This document shows positions 28,387 through 38,242 of a stretch of 64,000 bases of DNA, piece by piece (positions within the stretch are counted from its first letter, which is position 1; each line of letters begins with the position of its first letter). Origin of the DNA: Pseudomonas sp. GM41(2012) (GTDB taxonomy: Bacteria > Pseudomonadota > Gammaproteobacteria > Pseudomonadales > Pseudomonadaceae); NCBI RefSeq assembly GCF_000282315.2, contig NZ_AKJN02000002.1, positions 186,001-250,000 on the forward strand. Reading direction: 5' to 3'. The position numbers were made by a program, and so were the translations under genes. The notes below the pieces were generated by a model, which had not been told where the DNA came from, did no database searches, and saw only the letters and a program-made list of their open reading frames with translations.

Positions 28387-28466
28387 TCATCGCCAGCAGG
28401 CTGGCTCCCACACTGGATCTGTGGCGTACACAAATCCCCTGTGGGAGCCAGCCTGCTGGCGATGGG
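28387..28466. repeat. REPIN (tail-out, CCAGC/GCTGG variant)
   Basis: CATCGCCAGCAGGCTGGCTC... and mirrored GTGGGAGCCAGCCTGCTGGC. It has compensatory changes relative to the common CGAGC/GCTCG stem. It is placed between binding-protein and permease genes. Confidence 0.85.
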
Positions 28467-28492
28467 AGCGACGCGGTCTAGCTGACCGAGCC

Positions 28493-29290
28493 TTATTCCA
28501 TGTCCTTGAGCCAAGCGGTGTCTTTGAACCACTTGTCATGGATGCGATCGTAGGTGCCGTCTTCGTGGATCTGGCGCAGGAAGTTGTTGATGAAGTTGAT
28601 GCTGTCGTAGTCACCCTTCTTCAGGCCGAAAGCCAGCGGCTCGTAGGTGAACGGCTTGTCGAGGAACACCAGTTTGCCGTTGCCGACCTTGTTAACCGCC
28701 ACAACGTTGTAAGGCGCGTCGTAGATGAAGGCGTCGGCCTTGCCGTTGACCACATCAAGCACGGCTTCCTGCTCGTTGTCGTAGCCGTGGTACTTGGCCT
28801 TGGAGATCAGCTTTCTGGCGACCATCTCGCCGGTGGTGCCGAGCTTGGAAGTGATGCGGTAGTCGGCGGTGTTCAGGTCTTTATAGGACTTGATGGTGCC
28901 TTCCAGCTCCTTGCGGATCAGCAGGGTCTGGCCCACCACGATGAACGGTTCGCTGAAGTTCAGGCGCAGGTTGCGTTCCTGGGTCAGGGTCATGCCGCTG
29001 CCGATCATGTCGAACTTATCGGTGAGCAAGGCCGGGATAATGCCGTCGTAGCCGGTGGAAACCATCTCCAGCTTGACGCCCATGGCCTTGGTCATGGCTT
29101 TGAGGATGTCGACTTCGAAGCCGATGATCTCGCCGCGCTTGTTGGTCATTTCGAACGGCATGTAGGTCGGGTCCATGCCGACTTTCAGCGTGCCGCGCTT
29201 GACCGCGTCATCGATGGCACCGGCGTGCGCCGCGCTGATTGCAACCAATGCCGTGACGCCGACCAGCAGCATCGAGAGATACTTCTTCAT
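28493..29290 (-). CDS. Polar amino-acid ABC transporter, periplasmic binding protein
   Basis: A 265-aa solute-binding protein of family 3. The signal peptide is MKKYLSMLLVGVTALVAISA with cleavage after AHA. The mature part begins GAIDDAVKRGTLKVGMDPTY, and GFEVDILKAMTKAMG and DMIGSGMTLTQERNLRLNFS are family hallmarks, including the Arg that usually contacts the amino-acid carboxylate. It is first in the three-gene operon; the 147-nt gap to the permease gene carries a REPIN, which may favour expression of the binding protein over the membrane parts. Confidence 0.92.
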   Translation of the reverse strand: MKKYLSMLLVGVTALVAISAAHAGAIDDAVKRGTLKVGMDPTYMPFEMTNKRGEIIGFEVDILKAMTKAMGVKLEMVSTGYDGIIPALLTDKFDMIGSGMTLTQERNLRLNFSEPFIVVGQTLLIRKELEGTIKSYKDLNTADYRITSKLGTTGEMVARKLISKAKYHGYDNEQEAVLDVVNGKADAFIYDAPYNVVAVNKVGNGKLVFLDKPFTYEPLAFGLKKGDYDSINFINNFLRQIHEDGTYDRIHDKWFKDTAWLKDME

Positions 29291-29462
29291 CTTCAAGTCC
29301 CCAAAACCATCGCGTTGTGAGGCGCGCAAACCGCGGATTTCCCTTGGAAAACCGGCAGATACGAACAGAAAGTTGTCCGGGCGCACCAATTCGGGGACGG
29401 ATGCTAACGCACTCGTTCGTTTGCACAAGGGTTTGGTTGGGATTTGTTGTGGAATTCAAGAG

Positions 29463-29640
29463 CCCCCCCTCACCCCAGCCCTCTCCCCAAGGGGGAGAGG
29501 GGGAAAGGGAGCAGATCTCCGGCGCTCTCAGAACCTGAGTTCTACTCGATATCTCAGGTCGATGTATGACGCAAGACACCTCGGTCAGTCCCCTCTCCCT
29601 TCGGGCGGTCCGACGTTTCGGGAGGGCTAGGGTGAGGGGT
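29463..29640. repeat. MITE-like repeat, copy A (CCCTCACCCCAGCCCTCTCC type)
   Basis: Terminal inverted repeats (CCCCTCACCCCAGCCCTCTC at left, ...GGGCTAGGGTGAGGGG at right) enclose a core with GGGAAAGGGAGCAGATCT, an ACCTGAG...CTCAGGT stem-loop and CTCGGTCAGTCCCCTCT. Copy B at 57642-57804 is homologous end to end. The right arm here is degenerate. Together with the binding-protein promoter region it fills the 419-nt gap 29291-29709. Confidence 0.75.
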
Positions 29641-29680
29641 GGATCTGAAGGTTGATTCAAATTCATGCCCCACCACAAAC

Positions 29681-29702
29681 AAAAAACCCCGCTTTCGCGG
29701 GG
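29681..29702 (-). terminator. Terminator of the opgGH operon
   Basis: CCCCGC-TTTC-GCGGGG with TTTTTT on the minus strand, directly after the opgH stop codon. Confidence 0.85.
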
Positions 29703-29709
29703 CTTTTCG

Positions 29710-32280
29710 TTAGGCCAACTGAGGCTGTTCACTCAGCGGCTTGAGCGGCAACAGCGGCGCATGGGGGTCGGCTTTCACCGATTTACGCCACGCTTCCAGC
29801 CACTCGGGGTGACCTTCGCTCCAGATCTGCTCATGCAGACGACCCAGTGCAACCGGGTCACTGAGCAGTTGCACGCGCTCATTATTGTTCAGACCCTCAG
29901 GCCCGACTTTCAGCGCATGACGCACCCGTTCGACCCGCAACCATTCGATCGGCTCTGCCTCACGGTGGCGTGAAGTCGCCAGCGAGCACGCCAAGGCGTT
30001 CTGCTGTGGATCGACCACTGCCCGGACGAAGCCGTCGTTCAGCGCATGCCAACGGTTTTCGTGGGTGTACTGGTCGGTCGCCAGCAACGCCTGTGGCGGA
30101 TTGTATTCCTCAGGGATCAGGAACAGGCTTTCGTCACGGGACTTGAGGCCCAGGCCGACTCGACTGGAGATCACCGACACCGGAATCGACAGCATCAACG
30201 AACCGACGATCGGCACCAGCCACCAGAGGAAACTCGGGTTCAGCCAGATCACCAGCAGGGCCCAGAAGAAGCCCAGCAAGGTTTGCGGACCGTGGCGTTT
30301 TACCGCTTCGCTCCATGGCGTGGAGTCGTCGTCACGTTGCGGCGAGTTCCAGGTCGCGGCCCAGCCGAGGAACGCGGCGAGCACGAAGCGGGTGTGGAAA
30401 ATCATCCGTACCGGCGCCAGCAGCATGGAGAACAGCATCTCCAGCAGCATCGACAGGGTCACCTTGAACTTGCCACCGAACTCTTTCGCGCCCTTGGCCC
30501 AGATCAGGATGATGCTCAACAACTTCGGCAGGAACAGCAGCACGACGGTGGTCGAGAACAGCGCGATCGCCTTGTCCGGGTGCCATTGTGGCCACAACGG
30601 ATAGAGCTGACGTGGCTCAAGGAAGTACTGCGGCTCCATCAACGTGTTGACCGCCAGCAGCGCCGTCGACAGCACGAGGAAGAAGAACCACAACGGCGCC
30701 GACAAGTAAGACATCACGCCCGTCAGGAACACCGCACGGTGCACCGGGTGCATGCCTTTTACCAGGAACAGCCGGAAGTTCATCAGGTTGCCGTGACACC
30801 AGCGACGGTCACGCTTGAGTTCGTCCAGCAGGTTCGGCGGCAATTCTTCGTAGCTGCCCGGCAAGTCGTAGGCAATCCACACGCCCCAGCCGGCACGGCG
30901 CATCAGCGCCGCTTCAACGAAGTCGTGGGACAGAATTGCACCGGCAAACGCGCCTTTACCGGGCAATGGCGCCAGGGCGCAGTGCTCGATGAACGGCTTC
31001 ATGCGGATGATCGCGTTGTGGCCCCAATAGTGGGATTCGCCCAACTGCCAGAAGTGCAGACCGGCGGTAAACAGCGGACCGTACACGCGGGTGGCGAACT
31101 GCTGCATGCGTGCATACAGCGTGTCCATGCCAGACGCGCGCGGCGCGGTCTGGATGATCCCGGCGTCCGGGGTGGCTTCCATCAAGCGCACCAGACTGGT
31201 CAGGCAATCGCCGCTCATCACGGAGTCCGCGTCGAGCACGACCATGTACTTGTAATCACCGCCCCAACGACGGCAGAAGTCGTCGAGGTTACCGCTCTTA
31301 CGCTTGACGCGACGGCGACGGCGGCGATAGAAAATCTTGCCGAAGCCCTTGGCCTCACGGCAGACGTCCAGCCAGGCTTGTTGCTCGGCGACGCAGATAT
31401 CGGCGTCGTTACTGTCGCTGAGGACGAAGAAGTCGAAGCGATCCAGGTCACCCGTGGCCGCGACCGACTCGAAGGTCGCCCGCAGACCGGCAAACACTCG
31501 CGGCACGTCTTCGTTGCAGATCGGCATCACCAGAGCGGTGCGCGCGTTCTTGGGGATCGGCTCGTTACCGGCGCTTTTACCGGATATGCGGTATTTGTCA
31601 TGGCCGGTGAGCAACTCGAGGAAGCCCATCAGCGCGGTCCAGAAACCGGCCGACACCCAGCAGAACAGAATCCCGAACAGAATCAGGATGCTGGTTTGCA
31701 GCGCATACGGCAGTACTTGCGTGACGGTTTGCAGGAATGGCTGGTGCAGGACTTCGTTCAGGTCGACGAACGACCAGCCCTGGTACGGCATGATGCCTTT
31801 CATGTACCAGCCGGCGACGATGGTCTGGCCGAGCATCAGTACCAGCAGAATGTAGCGACGGATCGAACCGACGGTGCGCCAGCGAGCCGCCGGCAGCACA
31901 TTTTCATCCTTCGGCGGGGCCGGCGGATTGGTGCGACCGGTCAGACGACGCCAGCCACGCACCAGGATATTGGTGCGCCACGGCTCCGGCACGACTTTGG
32001 TCCGACGAATCGGCGGGGTTGCCCGCAGGCAAACCCGGCCGCTGGCGTCGAGCACCAGCATTTCGGCGTCGGCCAGTTCTTCGGCGGTGTTCAGCGTCAA
32101 ACGACGACCCACCGAAGCTTGAGCAGCCTCGGTCGGCGCGTCGAACGTCGAGGACGAAAGGCGCTCATGCAATTCGCTGAAAGACTGGCAGCCCGCGAGT
32201 TCCGCGCGCTGCTCGTCGGTCATCGGCAGATGCGCCAGATACTCGGCAAGAGTCTCTGGCTGTACTTGAGAATTACTCAT
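29710..32280 (-). CDS. opgH: Osmoregulated periplasmic glucan glucosyltransferase OpgH
   Basis: An 856-aa inner-membrane family 2 glycosyltransferase that polymerises UDP-glucose into the beta-glucan backbone and passes it to the periplasm. The N-terminal cytoplasmic region is followed by two spans (near 140-165 and 195-220), the GT domain with [16 protein letters not shown] and [12 protein letters not shown], the acceptor motif and DRRWCHGNL (the RW of QxxRW-type enzymes), then several C-terminal spans. Length is normal for the family. It overlaps the end of opgG by 8 nt. Older name mdoH. Confidence 0.96.
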   Translation of the reverse strand: MSNSQVQPETLAEYLAHLPMTDEQRAELAGCQSFSELHERLSSSTFDAPTEAAQASVGRRLTLNTAEELADAEMLVLDASGRVCLRATPPIRRTKVVPEPWRTNILVRGWRRLTGRTNPPAPPKDENVLPAARWRTVGSIRRYILLVLMLGQTIVAGWYMKGIMPYQGWSFVDLNEVLHQPFLQTVTQVLPYALQTSILILFGILFCWVSAGFWTALMGFLELLTGHDKYRISGKSAGNEPIPKNARTALVMPICNEDVPRVFAGLRATFESVAATGDLDRFDFFVLSDSNDADICVAEQQAWLDVCREAKGFGKIFYRRRRRRVKRKSGNLDDFCRRWGGDYKYMVVLDADSVMSGDCLTSLVRLMEATPDAGIIQTAPRASGMDTLYARMQQFATRVYGPLFTAGLHFWQLGESHYWGHNAIIRMKPFIEHCALAPLPGKGAFAGAILSHDFVEAALMRRAGWGVWIAYDLPGSYEELPPNLLDELKRDRRWCHGNLMNFRLFLVKGMHPVHRAVFLTGVMSYLSAPLWFFFLVLSTALLAVNTLMEPQYFLEPRQLYPLWPQWHPDKAIALFSTTVVLLFLPKLLSIILIWAKGAKEFGGKFKVTLSMLLEMLFSMLLAPVRMIFHTRFVLAAFLGWAATWNSPQRDDDSTPWSEAVKRHGPQTLLGFFWALLVIWLNPSFLWWLVPIVGSLMLSIPVSVISSRVGLGLKSRDESLFLIPEEYNPPQALLATDQYTHENRWHALNDGFVRAVVDPQQNALACSLATSRHREAEPIEWLRVERVRHALKVGPEGLNNNERVQLLSDPVALGRLHEQIWSEGHPEWLEAWRKSVKADPHAPLLPLKPLSEQPQLA

Positions 32281-34117
32281 CGGCAGGCAACTGATAGCTC
32301 CAGGTCTCGGTCAGGACTTCTTCAGTCGGTACCGATTCCGGTGTGGCTGGGACCGCTTCAGCAGCGACTGGCTGCTTGGCGTCTTTGTTGTCCTTGTCCT
32401 TGGAATCTGCGGCTGGCTTGGCTGCGGCCGGCTTGGCTTCAACCTGCTTGGCCTCAGCTTGCTTGGTTTCCTTCGCTTCCTTGGCTTCCTTGTCCAGCTT
32501 CTCCTGTTGCCGAGCGGCAATCTTGTCAGCCTTGGCGACAGAAGAATTGGAGGCCGGCAACGATGTTTTGGCCAGGTCAGCAGTCACGATGTTCTTGACC
32601 AGTGCTGCACGCATCTCGGTAGGCTTGCCCGGATCCTTGATTTTCATCCGCAGCGTCAGGCGCCAGCCCTTGGTTTCAGGGTTGTAACGTACGCTGTTCT
32701 CGACCAGCTCGGCATTCTCGCCAACGCTGACCTGGCTACGAATCTCCGTATCTTCCGGCAATGCCGAAAGGGACGGGCCTTCGAAGTCCACCAGATAGGC
32801 AACGCTACCGTCCGGCTGACGAATCAGGTTGGACTGTTTCACGTCACCCGTGGAACGCAGGGTCTGTTGGACCCAGGCGCTGTCCGGTGCGTGAAGCGCG
32901 GCTTCGTCGATGGTCCAGTGCATGCGATAAGCGACGTCCAGCGGCTGGCCAGGCTCAGGCAGTTTTTCCGGACTCCAGAACGCAACGATATTGTCGTTGG
33001 TTTCGTCGGCAGTCGGAATCTCTACCAGATCGACGGAGCCCTTGCCCCAATCACCTTTTGGTTCGATCCAGGCACTTGGGCGCTTGTCGTAGCGGTCGTC
33101 GAGGTCTTCGTAGTGGCTGAAGTCACGGCCACGTTGCAGCAGGCCGAAACCGCGCGGGTTCTCGATCGAGAAGTTGCTCACCGACAAGTGTTTCGGATTG
33201 TTCAGTGGGCGCCAGATCCACTCGCCGTTGCCGGCATGGATCGACAGACCGCTGGAGTCATGCAGTTCGCGACGGTAGTTCAGCACTTTCGACGGCTGAT
33301 TGGCGCCGAACAGGAACATGCTGGTCAGCGGGGCAACGCCAAGCTTGGTGACCTTGTCACGCAGGAACATCTTGGCCTTGACGTCGACAACGGTGTCGCT
33401 GCCCGGACGCAGGGTCAGGCGATAGGCACCGGTAGCGCGTGGCGAATCCAGCAGCGCAAAGATAACCAGATGCCTGTCACCCGGTTTTGGCTGTTGAATC
33501 CAGAACTCGGTGAAACGCGGGAATTCTTCGCCGGACGGCAAAGCGGTATCGATGGCCATGCCGCGAGCGGACAAGCCATAGGTGTGACCCTTGCCGACAA
33601 CGCGGAAGTAACTCGCGCCGAGCATGGTCATGATTTCGTCTTGCTTGTCAGCCTTGTTGATCGGGTACAGCACACGGAAACCGGCATAACCCAGTTGTTC
33701 GGTGGCTTTAGGATCGAACTTCACGTCGCCGAAATCGAAACGACTTGGGTCGTATTTGATCTCTTCGACGGTGTTAGCTGTGATTTCGTTGATTTTCACC
33801 GGCGTATCGAAATGCATACCCTGGTGATAGAACGACAGCTTGAATGGGGTTTTCTGATCGGCCCACTCGGCTTTTTCGGTCAGGAAGCGAATTTTTTGAT
33901 AGTCCGCGAATTTCATCTCGCGAAACTCGTTCGGCAGGTTACTGCGCGGAGCTTCGTATTTCTGCCCGGCCAGCTCTTTTGCCTTGACCGATACATCATC
34001 CAGATTGAATGCCCAAAGCTGACCGGCGCTGAGCAGGCAGAGCAGTGCAGAGCCCGCTACCAGAGCGCTTCGTAACCGTTTGGCAGACAATTTTGCATTA
34101 CAGGGACTAACAATCAC
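32273..34117 (-). CDS. opgG: Periplasmic glucan biosynthesis protein OpgG, with low-complexity insertion
   Basis: A 614-aa exported protein acting on the backbone made by OpgH. The GTG start ([20 protein letters not shown]) has GAGG 8 nt upstream; the longer in-frame ATG at 34144 has no ribosome site. The signal peptide ends at about LLSAGQLWA and the mature part starts [14 protein letters not shown]. The OpgG beta-sandwich and Ig-like domains run to about residue 525. A Lys/Ala/Glu/Pro-rich stretch of roughly 70 residues follows, then the typical end [12 protein letters not shown]. The E. coli protein is about 511 aa, so the insertion explains the extra length. Older name mdoG. Confidence 0.93.
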   Translation of the reverse strand: MIVSPCNAKLSAKRLRSALVAGSALLCLLSAGQLWAFNLDDVSVKAKELAGQKYEAPRSNLPNEFREMKFADYQKIRFLTEKAEWADQKTPFKLSFYHQGMHFDTPVKINEITANTVEEIKYDPSRFDFGDVKFDPKATEQLGYAGFRVLYPINKADKQDEIMTMLGASYFRVVGKGHTYGLSARGMAIDTALPSGEEFPRFTEFWIQQPKPGDRHLVIFALLDSPRATGAYRLTLRPGSDTVVDVKAKMFLRDKVTKLGVAPLTSMFLFGANQPSKVLNYRRELHDSSGLSIHAGNGEWIWRPLNNPKHLSVSNFSIENPRGFGLLQRGRDFSHYEDLDDRYDKRPSAWIEPKGDWGKGSVDLVEIPTADETNDNIVAFWSPEKLPEPGQPLDVAYRMHWTIDEAALHAPDSAWVQQTLRSTGDVKQSNLIRQPDGSVAYLVDFEGPSLSALPEDTEIRSQVSVGENAELVENSVRYNPETKGWRLTLRMKIKDPGKPTEMRAALVKNIVTADLAKTSLPASNSSVAKADKIAARQQEKLDKEAKEAKETKQAEAKQVEAKPAAAKPAADSKDKDNKDAKQPVAAEAVPATPESVPTEEVLTETWSYQLPADE

Positions 34118-34438
34118 GAGCAACCCTCGCCGAAAACAGATCAAAAAACCAACGGCCAGTTAAAGTGCCTGTGAGGTTTACGGCATGAAAAAACCGACCC
34201 TACAGACCACTCTTGCCAAGTTGGCGAGCATTGTTCCGACTCCTATGGGGCTAAATGATTCCCCAAGAGGTTCAGGACAAGTCTCTACCTAAGTCAAAAT
34301 GGACCAACGAACGCTGATCCCCGTAGCGCGCGATTATCTAGTAGGCCGCGTTACAACGCATCAGGGGTAACAAAGTATTTATCGCGAAAAACGCCTGTTT
34401 TCAGTCGAAAAGCCCTTAAAAACATGTTTCAAGCGCTT
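34118..34438. other. 321-nt intergenic region between dtd and opgG
   Basis: No ORF with coding character. It should contain the opgG promoter. A 12-nt palindrome GCGTTACAACGC at 34348-34359 and a near-palindrome CTTGCCAAGTTGGCGAG near 34212 are the only structured parts; no convincing -35/-10 pair was found. Confidence 0.5.
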
Positions 34439-34876
34439 TCAGGTCTGTAACAGGAAGGTGACTGGGCCGTCATTGACCAGGTGCACCTGCATATCCGCGC
34501 CGAATCTACCTGATGCCACAGTGCCATGCACCTGTTTCGCCTTACCTAATAGATAGTCGAAAAGCTCCTCGCCCAAGGCCGGAGGGGCAGCGGTCGAAAA
34601 ACTCGGGCGCAACCCGCTCTTGGTATCGGCGGCCAGGGTGAACTGTGAGACCAGCAGCAACCCACCGCCTACATCCGCCAGGGACAGATTCATCTTGCCC
34701 TCGGCGTCACTGAACACACGATAGTTAAGCAGTTTCTGCAGAAGTTTGTCGGCGCTGGCCCGAGTATCCTCCGGCTCGACCGCCACCAGCACCAGCAATC
34801 CCTGATCAACGGCGCCAACCACCTCCCCCGCTACCTCGACTCGCGCGCCACGCACGCGTTGCAGCAGGCCCTTCAT
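34439..34876 (-). CDS. dtd: D-aminoacyl-tRNA deacylase
   Basis: A 145-aa cytoplasmic proofreading enzyme that hydrolyses D-aminoacyl-tRNAs. It starts [20 protein letters not shown]. The active-site motifs [10 protein letters not shown] (SQxT) and the cross-dimer motif VNDGPVTF (a Gly-cisPro-type loop, here NDGPVT) are both present. The ATG overlaps the stop of pip by 4 nt, so the two are translationally coupled. Confidence 0.95.
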   Translation of the reverse strand: MKGLLQRVRGARVEVAGEVVGAVDQGLLVLVAVEPEDTRASADKLLQKLLNYRVFSDAEGKMNLSLADVGGGLLLVSQFTLAADTKSGLRPSFSTAAPPALGEELFDYLLGKAKQVHGTVASGRFGADMQVHLVNDGPVTFLLQT

Positions 34877-35844
34877 GCTTCTTCAGGGGCCAGGTCGAGC
34901 AGACGATGGGCCATCTGATCGGCGGCACGAACCAGTGCGTCAGTAATGCCAGGTTCGGAGGCGGCATGGCCGGCGTCACGGATTACCTGCAATTCACTGT
35001 TCGGCCAGTTCTGATGCAGTTCCCAGGCGTTGTCCAGCGGGCAGATCACGTCGTAGCGACCGTGGACGATCACGCCAGGCAAATGGGCGATCTTGCCCAT
35101 GTCGCGGATCAGCTGGTTGGGCTCAAGGAACGCATTGTTGGTGAAGTAGTGACATTCGATGCGGGCAATCGACAGCGCGCGCTGCGGCTCGGAGAAACGA
35201 TCGACCACCATCGGGTTCGGGCGCAGGGTGGCGGTCCGGCCTTCCCAGGTAGACCAGGCCTTGGCCGCGTGCATCTGGGCAATCTGATCGTTGCCGACCA
35301 GGCGCTTGTGGAAAGCCGAGAGCAAGTCTTCGCGCTCGTCCAGCGGGATCGGCGCGATGTAGTCCTGCCAGTAATCGGGGAACAGACGACTGGCGCCACA
35401 CTGGTAGAACCACTCGATTTCCTGCGGACGGCAGAGAAAGATCCCGCGCAGAATCAGACCGTGCACGCGCTCCGGGTGGGTTTGCGCGTAGGCCAGCGCC
35501 AGGGTCGAGCCCCATGAACCGCCGAACAACACCCACTTATCGATGCCAAGGTGCTGGCGAATTCGCTCAAGGTCGGCGACCAGATCCCAGGTGGTGTTGT
35601 TTTCCAGGCTGGCGTGGGGCGTGGAACGACCGCAACCGCGCTGGTCGAAGGTCACAATGCGATACAGGTTCGGATCGAAATACCGACGGCTCTGGGCATC
35701 ACACCCGGCGCCGGGGCCGCCGTGGATGAACACCACCGGCAAACCTTCCGGTGAACCGCTTTCGTCGACATACAGCGTGTGGGTTTCATCGACGGCCAGA
35801 TCGTGCCGGGCGTGGGGTTTGATCTGCGGGTACAAAGTCTGCAT
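34873..35844 (-). CDS. pip: Proline iminopeptidase
   Basis: A 323-aa alpha/beta-hydrolase that removes N-terminal proline from peptides in the cytoplasm. It shows the oxyanion-hole HGGPGAG, the nucleophile elbow [14 protein letters not shown], the family block [15 protein letters not shown], and a late DAGHAASEP containing the catalytic His. It starts [20 protein letters not shown]. It is upstream partner of dtd, an arrangement seen in other pseudomonads. Confidence 0.94.
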   Translation of the reverse strand: MQTLYPQIKPHARHDLAVDETHTLYVDESGSPEGLPVVFIHGGPGAGCDAQSRRYFDPNLYRIVTFDQRGCGRSTPHASLENNTTWDLVADLERIRQHLGIDKWVLFGGSWGSTLALAYAQTHPERVHGLILRGIFLCRPQEIEWFYQCGASRLFPDYWQDYIAPIPLDEREDLLSAFHKRLVGNDQIAQMHAAKAWSTWEGRTATLRPNPMVVDRFSEPQRALSIARIECHYFTNNAFLEPNQLIRDMGKIAHLPGVIVHGRYDVICPLDNAWELHQNWPNSELQVIRDAGHAASEPGITDALVRAADQMAHRLLDLAPEEA

Positions 35845-35957
35845 TGCGCGCTCCGTAAGGGGTCGAGGTCATCCCTGGGGGGACTTCTATTATTCTGCCG
35901 TCCGGCATCATAAACCCGAATTACGCCAATGAGCATGCCTTGCAGGGTCAGAGTTTT

Positions 35958-36887
35958 TCAGCCGGTTTTTTCAGACAAATAGCCAAGCAGCGTTTCATAG
36001 AGGGCGTCGACCTCGGCGACCTGCCCTCGCGCCCGCAAACAGCCGTGGACCAACCCTTCGCCGTAGTAAAGCGTCGCGTCCACATTTGCTGCGTTCAGTC
36101 GCTCGGCGTAGAGCATGCCGTCATCGCGCAACGGATCAAATTGCGCCACGGCGATCAAGGTCGGCGGCAACCCACTGAAATCCTCGGCGAGCAACGGCAT
36201 TGCATAGGCACTTGGCTGTCCAGTGCCGCGCAAGTACAGGGCGTGATAACAGTCCAGATCGCTGCTGCTGAGCAAGGGAGCATCGACGCATTCACTGCGC
36301 GACGGCAATCGGTGATCACCGCCCAGCCCCGGATAAATCAGCACCTGCGCAGCCGGCAATGGCTCGCCCGCATCGCGTAACGCCAGACACAGCGCCGCCG
36401 CAAGGTTGCCACCGGCGCTGTCCCCGGCCACCAGCGTTCGCTCGGGATCGAGCCGGAATGGCCCGGTCCGTAGCGCGCGCCAGACACCCAGACAATCCTC
36501 GAACGCCGCCGGAAACGGATGTTCCGGCGCCAACCGATAATCCACGGCGATCACCAGCACACCGAGCGTCGACGCCAGTTCGGCGCAGATGAAGTCGTGG
36601 GAATCCAGGTCCCCCACCACCCAACCGCCGCCGTGCAGATACACGATGCACGGGCAACCGCTGGTCGGTGGTGAAATGGGCGGTTGATAAGACCGGACCG
36701 GCACGCCGGCCAATTCGAAATCCACAACATAAAGCCCGCCGGGACGTGACGGTGTGAACGCCCGGCACATGTCGCTGTAGGCCTGACGCAAACCGGCGAG
36801 ACTGCTGTCGATGCTGTCGATGCTGTTGAAGCTGACGGTTTTCTCGACGAAAGCCGTCATCTGTGCAGAAAGCGGGTAAGGAGCCAT
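35958..36887 (-). CDS. HSL-family alpha/beta-hydrolase (esterase-like)
   Basis: A 309-aa hydrolase of the hormone-sensitive lipase group. HGGGWVVGD forms the oxyanion hole (about residue 83), GDSAGGN carries the nucleophile Ser (about 155), an Asp lies in AQFDPLRDDG and His in EGLVHGCLR. It has no signal peptide. The start was set at the ATG giving MAPYPLSAQMTAFVEKTVSF; an upstream TTG adds 12 residues, and neither has a strong ribosome site. Natural substrate is unknown; the family covers short-chain esters and related compounds. Confidence 0.85.
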   Translation of the reverse strand: MAPYPLSAQMTAFVEKTVSFNSIDSIDSSLAGLRQAYSDMCRAFTPSRPGGLYVVDFELAGVPVRSYQPPISPPTSGCPCIVYLHGGGWVVGDLDSHDFICAELASTLGVLVIAVDYRLAPEHPFPAAFEDCLGVWRALRTGPFRLDPERTLVAGDSAGGNLAAALCLALRDAGEPLPAAQVLIYPGLGGDHRLPSRSECVDAPLLSSSDLDCYHALYLRGTGQPSAYAMPLLAEDFSGLPPTLIAVAQFDPLRDDGMLYAERLNAANVDATLYYGEGLVHGCLRARGQVAEVDALYETLLGYLSEKTG

Positions 36888-36933
36888 GAGCCGGTGCTCG
36901 ATCAAGGAGATAGGTAGGGTCAACCCCCTGCCC

Positions 36934-37026
36934 CCTGTGGGAGCGAGCCTGCTCGCGAAGAGGGCGTGTCATTCAAATTGATGTTGCCTGACACACCGCC
37001 TTCGCGAGCAGGCTCGCTCCCACAGG
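36934..37026. repeat. REPIN (head-out)
   Basis: CTGTGGGAGCGAGCCTGCTC... and mirror with a GTGTCA...TGACAC inner pair, between the hydrolase gene and the choline-type binding protein gene. Confidence 0.85.
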
Positions 37027-37041
37027 GTTTTGCGGTTGCGA

Positions 37042-37989
37042 TCAGTTTTTCAAACTGGTCTGAACGGTCGCAACGCCATCCTTGCCATCGAGACTGCTGA
37101 CACCGGCAAGCCAGCGCTGCAAATCCTCTGGATGGTCGCGCAGCCATTGTTTGGCAACATCCTGAGGCGTCTTGCGCTCCATGATCGGCACCATCAACTG
37201 GCTTTCCTGGGCGGCGGTGAAGGTCAGGTTTTCCAGCAGGCGGTTTACGTTCGGGCAGCGCTGGGCGTAGTCCGGGGCGGTCACGGTGGAGACGGTAGCG
37301 GCGCCCTCGTTCGGGCCGTAAACGTCTTCACTGCCGGTCAGGTAGGCGATCTTCATGTTGATGTTCATCGGGTGCGGGGTCCAGCCGACGAACACCACGA
37401 ATTCCTTGCGATTCACCGCCCGCTGAACGGCGGCAAGCATGCCGGCCTCGCCTGACTCGATCAGCTTGAAATCCTTCAAGCCAAATTGATTGGTCTCGAT
37501 CATGGTTTTGATGGTGGTGTTGGCGCCACTGCCCGGTTCGATGCCGTAGATCTTGCCGCCGAGTTGGTCCTTGAATTTGGCGATATCGGCGAAGGTTTTC
37601 AGCCCCGCTTGGGCGACGTACTCAGGTACGGCGAGCGTTGCCTGGGCGTCGGCCAGGCTCGGCTTGTCCATGACTTTCACTTGATTGGCAGCCAGGAAAG
37701 GCGCGATGTTTTTGTCCATCGCCGGTTTCCAGTAACCGAGGTAGATGTCCAGACGCTTGTCGCGGATGCCGGCGAAGATGATTTGCTGCACGGCGCTGGT
37801 TTGCTTGCTTTCGTAGCCGAGGCCATTGAGCAGTACGTCAGCCATGCCGCTGGTGGCGATCACGTCGGTCCAGTTGACCACGCCCATGCGCACGGCCTTG
37901 CAAGAAGCGTCGTCACTGGCCAGGACGCTGGTGCTCAGGAGAGCAGTGCCGCAGAGGATTGAGAGACAGCGGGTAAACAGTCTTTTCAT
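37042..37989 (-). CDS. Orphan choline/betaine-type ABC binding protein
   Basis: A 315-aa periplasmic binding protein of the OpuAC family. The start is MKRLFTRCLSILCGTALLST with a signal peptide cleaved near VLA. The mature protein has VRMGVVNWTDVIATSGMADV and DIYLGYWKPAMDKNIAPFL, which look like the choline-binding ChoX/BetX group. No ABC permease or ATPase of this class is adjacent (HutW and HutV lie about 8 kb away in the hut operon), so it probably serves a transporter encoded elsewhere. It lies downstream of hutG with its own 253-nt upstream gap. Confidence 0.82.
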   Translation of the reverse strand: MKRLFTRCLSILCGTALLSTSVLASDDASCKAVRMGVVNWTDVIATSGMADVLLNGLGYESKQTSAVQQIIFAGIRDKRLDIYLGYWKPAMDKNIAPFLAANQVKVMDKPSLADAQATLAVPEYVAQAGLKTFADIAKFKDQLGGKIYGIEPGSGANTTIKTMIETNQFGLKDFKLIESGEAGMLAAVQRAVNRKEFVVFVGWTPHPMNINMKIAYLTGSEDVYGPNEGAATVSTVTAPDYAQRCPNVNRLLENLTFTAAQESQLMVPIMERKTPQDVAKQWLRDHPEDLQRWLAGVSSLDGKDGVATVQTSLKN

Positions 37990-38148
37990 TGGGGAGGTTC
38001 TCGTGCGGCAGCGGATTATTGTCGGGCCGGTGTCTTTGTGCACCGTGCCCGGAACATTACGCAGCGTCGAGAGGGTAAAAGCGAACTGTAGCGACCGTGT
38101 TTTGCACGGTGGCGACTGTTCCGGAAAGGTATCGAGAAGAACCCAAAA

Positions 38149-38240
38149 CTGTGGGAGCGAGCCTGCTCGCGATTGCGGTGTAACAGTCAACATAGATATT
38201 GAATGCTATGACCTCATCGCGAGCAGGCTCGCTCCCACAG
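38149..38240. repeat. REPIN (head-out) downstream of hutG
   Basis: CTGTGGGAGCGAGCCTGCTC... and mirror; it ends 3 nt before the hutG stop codon. Confidence 0.85.
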
Positions 38241-38242
38241 GG

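Noticed and set aside
30046..32598. 850-codon plus-strand ORF opposite opgH
   Set aside because: Very long but Arg/His/Gln-rich and without domains. OpgH on the other strand accounts for the constraint, so the open frame follows from GC3 bias.
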